Assembly: GCA_017439585.1 (NCBI GenBank)
Contig: JAFSIV010000011.1
Location: forward strand, 1-38,837
Direction: 5' to 3'
From: Clostridia bacterium
Lineage (GTDB): Bacteria > Bacillota > Clostridia > Oscillospirales > Acutalibacteraceae
DNA length: 38,837 bases
In this document: piece by piece, positions 33,315 through 38,837 of the stretch
Layout: each line of letters opens with the position of its first letter
Numbering within the stretch: the first letter of the stretch is position 1
Notes under the pieces: generated by a model
Told to the model about the DNA's origin: nothing
Databases searched by the model: none
The model's input: only the letters and a program-made list of their open reading frames with translations
Translations under genes and position numbers: made by a program

Positions 33315-33992
33315 TTATAATTGAGTTTTAAATCGGTGATATATATCATACCTATTAAATTTTGCATATTGATTAATACATTTACACTCTGACAGGCAAC
33401 TTCTAACCCTAACAGGAACATTCCAACCAGTTGAATATAAAGCGTTTTCGATTTCGTATTTTGCATTTTCAAGCAAATCTCTGTGTGCCTCGCCGGGATT
33501 ATCAATCACAATTTCTTCTAAATAGTCGAACGGTAACGGAACACTAATATCTCTTATAGTAATATGTTTGTTAAAATCACCTTTATTAAACAAAATAAGC
33601 ATTTCCATATAATTTGAGAAATACTTTTCGTTATCGGTTATACCTTCTCTCCAATAAATAGGATTATCTTTTGTAATACCAATATCAAATTGGGTTAGAG
33701 AATCCAAAACATTAATAGAATATACAAACATAACAGGACCGTACTCATTTAGCTGTTTAGCTCTTGCATGAATATCTACCGAATCAAAAAATATATCATT
33801 ATATATATTGTGATACCTGTCAATGTTGTCAGAACCTTGAGGAGTTTGAGGCATACCGTAATAATCAGCAGTTTGACGCGATAACAATCCGCCTTTTTTA
33901 ATAAACGAAAGGGCAGTTACCACAGTATTTGCATGATATAAATGAGTAACACTCGCATTTAATAAAGACCTTTTTGCTTGTAACGCTTCCAT
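33315..33992 (-). CDS. Unknown protein, weak ADP-ribosyltransferase/DarT-like features
   Basis: Protein of 225 residues from the ATG at 33992 (AGGAAG upstream; an in-frame TTG at 34010 overlaps that site). Near the N-terminus LYHANTVVTALSFIKKGGLLSR resembles the start of ART-fold toxins, where a histidine follows a beta strand and a GGLLxR-like turn follows; it is given here as two key parts, LYHAN and GGLLSR. A later YSINVL strand and a glutamate in NYMEML could complete an H-Y-E type site. I cannot confirm the family by eye. It lies upstream of the small gene at 32920. Confidence 0.55.
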   Translation of the reverse strand: MEALQAKRSLLNASVTHLYHANTVVTALSFIKKGGLLSRQTADYYGMPQTPQGSDNIDRYHNIYNDIFFDSVDIHARAKQLNEYGPVMFVYSINVLDSLTQFDIGITKDNPIYWREGITDNEKYFSNYMEMLILFNKGDFNKHITIRDISVPLPFDYLEEIVIDNPGEAHRDLLENAKYEIENALYSTGWNVPVRVRSCLSECKCINQYAKFNRYDIYHRFKTQL

Positions 33993-34133
33993 TTTTTCAC
34001 TTCCTAACAAATAATATTATAACTTGTAAATATGTAAAATTATGGTATAATTTAAAAAATAATAAAAAATTGTACCCTACTTTTCTTTTTCAGTTATTAT
34101 ATACACGGGTGGGGTTCTAAGGGGAATTTAAAA

Positions 34134-34421
34134 ATGCTGGCTCTGTATTTAGCCTATTTAGACGATGAAAATGATAAAGAATTATTTGAAAATATTTATT
34201 ATTCTTATAGAAAACAAATGCTATTAATGGCTGAAAACATTTTGAAAAATACAAACGATTCAGAAGATGCTGTGAGTACAGTTTTTCTTCGTATTGCTCA
34301 AAAAAATTGGGATGTTGTAAGCAATATAAAATCTCCTACCGATTTGAGAAACTATCTGCTTAAAGCAACGAAAAAGGGCACACAGGGGACGGTTCCTTGT
34401 GTGCTTTTAATTTTCAACTGA
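34134..34421 (+). pseudogene. Truncated ECF-type sigma factor
   Basis: The first 81 or so residues look like sigma region 2 of an ECF factor: ELFENIYYSYRKQMLLMAENI, then NDSEDAVSTVFLRIA and a DLRNYLLKATK end. The sequence then runs directly into a REP element, which supplies the last residues (GTQGTVPC...) and the stop. Region 4 is absent, so promoter -35 recognition is lost. An AAGGGG ribosome binding site and a long T-rich leader remain upstream. It is most likely a broken gene, and no second half is visible nearby. The motif given first is quoted in part only as a guide. Confidence 0.75.
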
Positions 34422-34454
34422 TTTTCTCCACAGCACAAAGAACCGTCCCCTGTG
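34378..34454. repeat. Inverted pair of REP elements (REP1a, REP1b)
   Basis: REP1a (34378-34404) has perfect arms GCACACA/TGTGTGC around GGGGACGGTTCCT. REP1b (34433-34456) is the inverted partner with CACA/TGTG around AAGAACCGTCCCC. The pair occupies the space between the broken sigma gene and the stop codon of the SLATT gene, in the head-to-head form of a BIME. Confidence 0.85.
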
Positions 34455-35246
34455 TTATTTTAATGCTAATTTTTGTAAAATTATATATTGATTGTATAAA
34501 TTCAATCTATCTTTTTCACTAAGATTAATATTCATTATTTTACCTCCTTTTACTTTAGTCCAAAAACGAAACATAATATATATAACAATTGGCGCTAAAT
34601 ATAAAATCACATGCCATATTCTATGGATTAAAATATTTAATTTTTGTACAGCAGGATTAATTTCCGCAAGATATATTTTAATTTCTTCTTGAATCAAAGC
34701 AAAAGACTCTTCACTCTGTTGAGTTAAAGCCTCCTGTTTATCTACTTCTAAGCATCCATTTTTGGGATTTATATTATATGATTTACATAAATTAAGAACT
34801 GCATAGTAAAAATCTAAATCATCTCGATATTCAACACTATCAATCAGATCTTCATATTCTATTTTAATTTCATCAAATTTTTTAGATTTATCTTCTTCAT
34901 TATTTATTTCGTTAACATCTGCTAATTTGCGTTTCAGTTTTTTTATTTTGCTAAGAGCATTTTCAACTACGCGAACTCTTTCAGAGTATCTAGAATTGCT
35001 GTTAATAATAGAATATATTAACACAATAACTGAAAGCACAATATTAAAAAAATCTACTAAATTATTGCAAAAATAATTAGGAAAAAATTTTAAAGAAAGT
35101 GAATAAACTATAATCATAATACTATAATAAATCAATACAAAACTTGCACGTTTATTAGCTTTAGAAAGTCTTTTCAACTGATGTGTAAAAACCAATTGTT
35201 TTTTCTTAATCATTCGATAATATTTTTCAGAATCATATTTTTTCAT
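34455..35246 (-). CDS. SLATT-type membrane protein, possible defence effector
   Basis: Protein of 263 residues. Two membrane helices near the N-terminus (about 35-54 and 66-82) are followed by RYSERVRVVENALSKIKKL and a charged helical region. A third hydrophobic segment is at about 208-229. This layout matches the SLATT family (SMODS/SLOG-associated two-TM effectors), most like SLATT_5. Such proteins are predicted to open or damage the membrane during antiphage responses. Here no nucleotidyltransferase, SLOG or reverse transcriptase gene is adjacent. The stop codon touches REP1b. The AAAGGAA site supports the start. Confidence 0.65.
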   Translation of the reverse strand: MKKYDSEKYYRMIKKKQLVFTHQLKRLSKANKRASFVLIYYSIMIIVYSLSLKFFPNYFCNNLVDFFNIVLSVIVLIYSIINSNSRYSERVRVVENALSKIKKLKRKLADVNEINNEEDKSKKFDEIKIEYEDLIDSVEYRDDLDFYYAVLNLCKSYNINPKNGCLEVDKQEALTQQSEESFALIQEEIKIYLAEINPAVQKLNILIHRIWHVILYLAPIVIYIMFRFWTKVKGGKIMNINLSEKDRLNLYNQYIILQKLALK

Positions 35247-35344
35247 AAAATTTAAATTCCTTTCTTATACAAATAAACATTTTTAGAATATGTTTTCCTA
35301 TAACGCATTATTTTAACTTTAATAATATGCCTTTTTCAAAAACA

Positions 35345-35413
35345 AAAACACCTACCGCTTTTTTATATAATAGAACGCTACCTATTATATAAAACGAAAG
35401 TGGTAAGTGTTTT
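35345..35413. other. Long imperfect palindrome downstream of the RAYT gene
   Basis: Two arms of about 30 nt (35345-35373 with 35382-35413), sharing AAAACAC, TACC and TATATAATAG, form a near-continuous hairpin with an 8-nt loop. On the minus strand it is followed by a T-rich run, so it can act as a terminator for the RAYT gene. It could also be a structure recognised by the transposase. Confidence 0.7.
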
Positions 35414-35440
35414 GTGACATAATTCGACATTTTCTGATTA

Positions 35441-36184
35441 TTATATATTAGTCTCTACAATTTTTTTAGAAATACCTGTTAAACGGCTGATTTGCCTGAT
35501 AGACATCCCCTCAGAAAATAATCTTTTAATATATAGATTCCTTTTTGATTTTTCAAGGGTTTGAAATTCTGCAATATTACTGCATTTTGTAACCTTTCGG
35601 ATAATTTCCTTTGCTTCTTCGTCGGTGAGCCGAAAACCGTCTTCTATTTCTAAACAATTATCGAAGTTTTCTTCATTGTGAAAATCTATGAATTGTTGTT
35701 TGGTAATAAAGGAATAAACAAACTCTGTATCAACAAACTGAGGATTATTCAAATATTCATTCATACTGCTGTATTTGTAATCCTTAGCATTTTTACATAA
35801 TCCTGCTTTCATTGGATTTTGATGTATGTATCGCAAAACCGTCAAAAAATAAGAATCATCTTCAACAGGCTCACTTTTAAACCTATCCTGAAACAAATGT
35901 CCTGTTCGATGATATTTCCAATTATACCAATACACATAACTGCCGGCAATTCTCTTAAAAATCAAAGTCAAATCTTCTTTGTCTTCTTTTAATAAAATGT
36001 GCAAATGATTTCCCATAAGACAGTATGCATATATTGAATAACCGCATTGTTCCTTATATTTTGATAAAGTCTCTATAAAATGCAGATTATCTTCTTCGTC
36101 TTCAAATATTTGCTGTCGGTTAATACCTCGAAGCATTATATGATATATTCCGCTGTTGCTTTTCTTTCTAGCCGATCTGGGCAT
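35441..36184 (-). CDS. REP-associated tyrosine transposase (RAYT, IS200-like)
   Basis: Y1-type single-strand transposase of 247 residues. It begins MPRSARKKSN, as RAYTs do. The HUH metal pair is H60/H62 in GNHLHILL, the catalytic tyrosine is Y119 in RYIHQNP, and a C-terminal helix-turn-helix (GMSIRQISRLTG) follows. The ATG at 36184 has GGGTG upstream; an in-frame start at 36211 is less likely. RAYTs process REP hairpins, and seven REP copies lie within 2.6 kb. This is a domesticated single-copy type, without flanking IS ends. Confidence 0.93.
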   Translation of the reverse strand: MPRSARKKSNSGIYHIMLRGINRQQIFEDEEDNLHFIETLSKYKEQCGYSIYAYCLMGNHLHILLKEDKEDLTLIFKRIAGSYVYWYNWKYHRTGHLFQDRFKSEPVEDDSYFLTVLRYIHQNPMKAGLCKNAKDYKYSSMNEYLNNPQFVDTEFVYSFITKQQFIDFHNEENFDNCLEIEDGFRLTDEEAKEIIRKVTKCSNIAEFQTLEKSKRNLYIKRLFSEGMSIRQISRLTGISKKIVETNI

Positions 36185-36237
36185 TTCTATCACCCTATTT
36201 AAAATTAACATATCAAGTCGAAAATGTCAAGAAAAAA

Positions 36238-36351
36238 GGAGACAAGAGAACCGTCCCCTTGTCCCCCTTTAGAACCGTCCCTCTGTCTCCCACCCTTGTC
36301 CCCGCCCTTGTCCCCGTTATTTTAGTCAATCACAGAACCGTCCCCTGATTG
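36238..36351. repeat. REP cluster (REP2a, 2b, 2c) upstream of the RAYT gene
   Basis: REP2a (36238-36266) has arms GGAGACAAG/CTTGTCCCC around AGAACCGTCCC. REP2b (36271-36290) has the core and one arm only. A 12-bp tandem CCCTTGTCCCCG occurs at 36293-36304 and 36305-36316. REP2c (36327-36351) has arms CAATCA/TGATTG around CAGAACCGTCCCC and contains the end of the next gene. Confidence 0.87.
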
Positions 36352-36825
36352 TCCTGATTGCTGTGATTGTATCCACAATTTGTTTTTTATTATTAGAGAA
36401 ACATCTTCATTTTTTCTAACAAAAAGAGAACATTTACCATTATGAATTATAGATGTAAAAAAAACCGAACCATCATCTCGATAAAAAGTAATATCTTCCG
36501 GATTATCATAACCCCAACCATTAATCCAAGAAAAAATATTATCAGTTGTATTAAGCAAAACTTCAAGTAATTCCGAACATGTTTGATAATATTTAATCAA
36601 AACATTATTATCATAATGATTGAATTTGTATATTATATTTTCACTTTTTTCTATTTGAAATTTTTCAATTTTTTTTAGTAATTTTGAATTATTATTTGTA
36701 ATAATTAAAGACATCGTTTTACAATATTTAAAACAAATCTCTAGTAGAACTTTATAATCTTCATTACAAATATTATATTCAGCCATACCTGAGGAATCTG
36801 TATCATAAAAATTATATATTAACAT
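36322..36825 (-). CDS. Hypothetical protein with REP-encoded C-terminus
   Basis: Protein of 167 residues from the ATG at 36825 (AGGGTG upstream). I do not recognise the family. It is soluble, AT-rich in codon use and rich in Asn, Ile and Lys, with conserved-looking GWGYDNPEDITFYRDDGSVFF near the C-terminus, quoted as key segments GWGYDNPED and FYRDDGS. The last ten or so residues (GQSGDGSVID) and the stop codon come from REP2c, so the original end was replaced or extended. It lies downstream of the RHS gene and its lipoprotein partner and could be an immunity protein. Confidence 0.6.
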   Translation of the reverse strand: MLIYNFYDTDSSGMAEYNICNEDYKVLLEICFKYCKTMSLIITNNNSKLLKKIEKFQIEKSENIIYKFNHYDNNVLIKYYQTCSELLEVLLNTTDNIFSWINGWGYDNPEDITFYRDDGSVFFTSIIHNGKCSLFVRKNEDVSLIIKNKLWIQSQQSGQSGDGSVID

Positions 36826-36904
36826 ATTTTTCACCCTACATTTCCATACCACACATGAAAATGCTTATATTTATCAAATAAAATAAAATCATAAACATGA
36901 TAAT

Positions 36905-36979
36905 GAGACAGAGGGACGGTTCTATCGTCTCTTTTTTTAAATCGAACGGAGGAGACAAGAGAACCGTCCCCTTGTCTCC
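36905..36979. repeat. REP pair (REP3a, REP3b)
   Basis: REP3a (36905-36931) has arms GAGAC/GTCTC around the core in GGGACGGTTC orientation. REP3b (36951-36979) has perfect 9-bp arms GGAGACAAG/CTTGTCTCC around AGAACCGTCCC. They fill the 163-bp gap between the lipoprotein gene and the hypothetical gene downstream. Confidence 0.87.
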
Positions 36980-36988
36980 CCTTCACTT

Positions 36989-37480
36989 TTACCGCTGATC
37001 TGTGTCATCATACACTTCAACCGAAAACATATCAGCTATAAAATTTTCAACTTTATCTGAATCTTTTGGAGAAGTATAAATTGTATATGCTTTATCATCA
37101 TACATAACCATTCGATAATAATACGTGATACCTTTTACACCAGAAAAATTGATATTATCATCACTATTATTACCAGTAAAATTTTTGAAATATTCTTTGC
37201 AAATATCAGAATCTATAAATTGGTAAGCAAATATTCTAAATTCAAAATCCTCAGCAACGTATTTACAAGCAAAAAATTCTTTATACTGTAAACCTTTTAA
37301 ATATTTATCTTCACTTGGAGATTCATAAATCTCTATCTTTGCATCTTCAGCTTTATAAGTAATAATATTTTGACATTCAGATATATCAGCAAAAATATAT
37401 ACTTTTATTCCTAAACCCGCACATGCAGATAAAGAAAAAACTATCAATATCAAGGCTACTGCATTTTTTAGAATACGCAT
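36989..37480 (-). CDS. Small lipoprotein, candidate RHS immunity or accessory protein
   Basis: Exported protein of 163 residues: signal peptide with lipobox SLSAC and acylated C20. The mature part is a mixed alpha/beta domain with ITYKAEDAKIEIYE and a late AYTIYTSPKDSDKVENF, matching no family I can name. It starts 31 nt after the RHS stop codon with an AAGGAGGTGTG site. A membrane-anchored protein directly behind an RHS tip is in the usual position for immunity, but this is inference. Confidence 0.65.
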   Translation of the reverse strand: MRILKNAVALILIVFSLSACAGLGIKVYIFADISECQNIITYKAEDAKIEIYESPSEDKYLKGLQYKEFFACKYVAEDFEFRIFAYQFIDSDICKEYFKNFTGNNSDDNINFSGVKGITYYYRMVMYDDKAYTIYTSPKDSDKVENFIADMFSVEVYDDTDQR

Positions 37481-37511
37481 ATCACACCTCCTTATCTACA
37501 AACTCATTATT

Positions 37512-38837
37512 CTAGCTTGCTGTACAAGTTGCATTAATTGCACCTACCATTGATAATGCACCAACTGCATAAGGCCACACAACTATTGCTGTTGCTACAG
37601 CAATAGCTGTTGGAAAAGTTCGTATATATCCATGAGTGTACGCACCTGAAGTTCTTTTTTGAAAATCAACACCACTTTTATAAGTATAACCACATTTATT
37701 ATATCCCGCAATAAATTCAAGAGAAGAATTTTTACCTGAAATCGTCGTTGATATTTCAAAAGGATTGAATTCATAATTAAATCCTCCTCCAGCAATATTA
37801 ATCTGTCCTCCAACTTTATATTCATTAATCCTCCACCAGGTTGAAGCGTTTTTTACATAAACAGAAACTAATTTACAAACATCACCTGAAATAACTTTTT
37901 CTGAATATCCACCGTCCTCTATACCTGCAATTAATGTTTTAAATGATAATGCTTTATACTCTTGTGCTTGGACAATTCCTGCTCCAAAATTGTTTTTTGC
38001 AAAACTTTTTATTCCATTCCAAGCTTTTGATATTAAATTTCCAACTTTTTTCCAAGATTGCCCTGTATAATCAACATTATTCACCGCATTATTCCCACAA
38101 TAAGCAAACATATTATAGCCTAATATACCTTGCCCAGTGGAAAGCAACCCATCCGCATTAATAAACCTCTGCACAACAGGGTCATAATAACGGCTTTGGA
38201 GATAGTAGAATCCCGTCTCAGCGTCGAAATAATACCCTCTGTATCTAAGCGGATTTTTCTGCCCGATAGTATCTGCAAGCGTTCCTGTTATAGAAATCAG
38301 TTCACCCCATACATTATAGTTATATTCTACCACCTGAGTGCCTGTGCTGTCAAGTATGCCTATAACGTCTCCCTGAGCATTGAAGATATAATAATATTCT
38401 CCGCTGGCTACACCGTTTTCATACACTAAGAAACCGTATGCCAGACCGTTTTCGTCATAGAGGAAAATAATATGCTCGCTTCCTGTTTTCTGACCTTGAA
38501 GCATACCGTTAAGCCAGTAATATTCGGTTGTAATGCCGTTTACTGTTTTGCTCGTTCTAAGACCGTTTATGTCATAAGTATAAGCAATATTTTCCTCGCC
38601 CTTAGTAATACTTGCGAGCTTTCTGCCGTCAGCCCAAGTAAAAGACATACCGTCGCGGTAGGTTAATGGATTGCCGATATTATCGTATGTAAAACCAGTA
38701 CCATTAAAGTTAGTTAATAAATCTTTCCACTCGCTGTCGCCATAGGTATAGGTTTTAATAACCTCGTCATTTAATGTTACGCTTAAAATATTACCGCCGT
38801 TATCGTAGGTATAGGTATATACATCGTCAACCTCACC
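37512..38837 (-). CDS. RHS/YD-repeat protein, 3' part with variable C-terminal domain (partial)
   Basis: The reading frame is open to the right edge, so the N-terminus is outside the window; 441 residues are visible. YD-type repeats (TYTYDNGGN, FTYDNIGN, YTYDINGLR) lead to the RHS core DAETGFYYLQSRYYDPVVQRF, seen as YYLQSRYYDP, and then YNMFAYCGNNAVN. After that comes a C-terminal domain of about 180 residues with no family I recognise. It is beta-rich, with a hydrophobic end (AIAVATAIVVWPYAVGALSM) that could enter a membrane. Base composition falls from moderate GC in the core to AT-rich in the tip. A methionine at 38648 is internal, not the start. Confidence 0.88.
   Translation of the reverse strand, partial: GEVDDVYTYTYDNGGNILSVTLNDEVIKTYTYGDSEWKDLLTNFNGTGFTYDNIGNPLTYRDGMSFTWADGRKLASITKGEENIAYTYDINGLRTSKTVNGITTEYYWLNGMLQGQKTGSEHIIFLYDENGLAYGFLVYENGVASGEYYYIFNAQGDVIGILDSTGTQVVEYNYNVWGELISITGTLADTIGQKNPLRYRGYYFDAETGFYYLQSRYYDPVVQRFINADGLLSTGQGILGYNMFAYCGNNAVNNVDYTGQSWKKVGNLISKAWNGIKSFAKNNFGAGIVQAQEYKALSFKTLIAGIEDGGYSEKVISGDVCKLVSVYVKNASTWWRINEYKVGGQINIAGGGFNYEFNPFEISTTISGKNSSLEFIAGYNKCGYTYKSGVDFQKRTSGAYTHGYIRTFPTAIAVATAIVVWPYAVGALSMVGAINATCTAS

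Noticed and set aside
36202-36230. Promoter TTGACA-17-TAATTT for the RAYT gene
   Set aside because: The -35 is good but the -10 is poor, and the predicted start would fall almost on the ribosome binding site, so I did not list it.
36236-36351. CRISPR-like array from repeated CCGTCCCCTTGTCCCC segments
   Set aside because: Repeats are palindromic REPs with variable arms and irregular spacing, with no uniform spacers and no cas genes.
32833-38837. Prophage or integrative conjugative element
   Set aside because: No integrase, structural, replication or conjugation genes are visible; only REPs, a RAYT and isolated accessory genes.

Overview
The window comes from a low-GC, Gram-positive, anaerobic endospore-former, most likely a gut-type clostridium (class Clostridia, perhaps Oscillospirales). 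The evidence is a spoIIAA-spoIIAB-sigF operon, spo0A, consensus sigma-A promoters, strong GGAGG-type ribosome binding sites, and an oxygen-sensitive glycyl radical enzyme with its activase. The assignment below class level is a guess from gene content.

Left part (1-14.4 kb, mostly minus strand) is core genome. A perfect-consensus promoter with an rRNA-type leader points out of the left edge. Next come spoIIA (forespore sigma factor and its regulators), folC, valS, a divergent topoisomerase IV pair (parE then parC in transcription order), and a three-gene glycerol-3-phosphate-dehydrogenase-like redox operon. A divergently transcribed cytidylate-kinase-like gene follows.

Middle (14.4-30.9 kb) is catabolic. 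An eight-gene operon reads leftward from a TTGACA-17-TATAAT promoter at 22.7 kb: metallophosphoesterase, MFS transporter, glycyl radical enzyme, SGNH hydrolase, GRE activase, PHP protein, HAD hydrolase, MgtC-like protein. Upstream lies a second leftward operon of three glycosidases: a raffinose-synthase-type GH36, a classical GH36 alpha-galactosidase and a GH37 trehalase. It is divergent from an AraC-family regulator, with an inverted repeat over its -10. The layout suggests uptake and breakdown of alpha-galactosides, trehalose and a phosphorylated or esterified compound, with the GRE acting on an unknown (poly)alcohol-type substrate. A secreted metallo-beta-lactamase-fold lipoprotein follows, with an exact Rex-type palindrome upstream of its promoter.

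Right part (30.9-38.8 kb) becomes accessory. Two tRNA genes (Arg-ACG minus, Leu-CAG plus) flank spo0A. Each has a partial copy of itself about 205-210 bp away together with hairpin-rich DNA. Beyond the 3' end of tRNA-Leu the DNA is AT-rich and holds a two-gene unknown cassette, an ECF sigma factor cut off by a REP element, an orphan SLATT-type membrane protein, a REP-associated tyrosine transposase (RAYT), seven copies of a REP with an invariant GAACCGTCCC core and changing stem arms, and the 3' end of an RHS/YD-repeat gene with two candidate partner genes, one of them a lipoprotein.

The most promising items for new biology are the uncharacterised GRE operon, the RAYT/REP family with compensatory stems, the structured element beside tRNA-Leu, the RHS C-terminal domain with its partners, and the SLATT protein.
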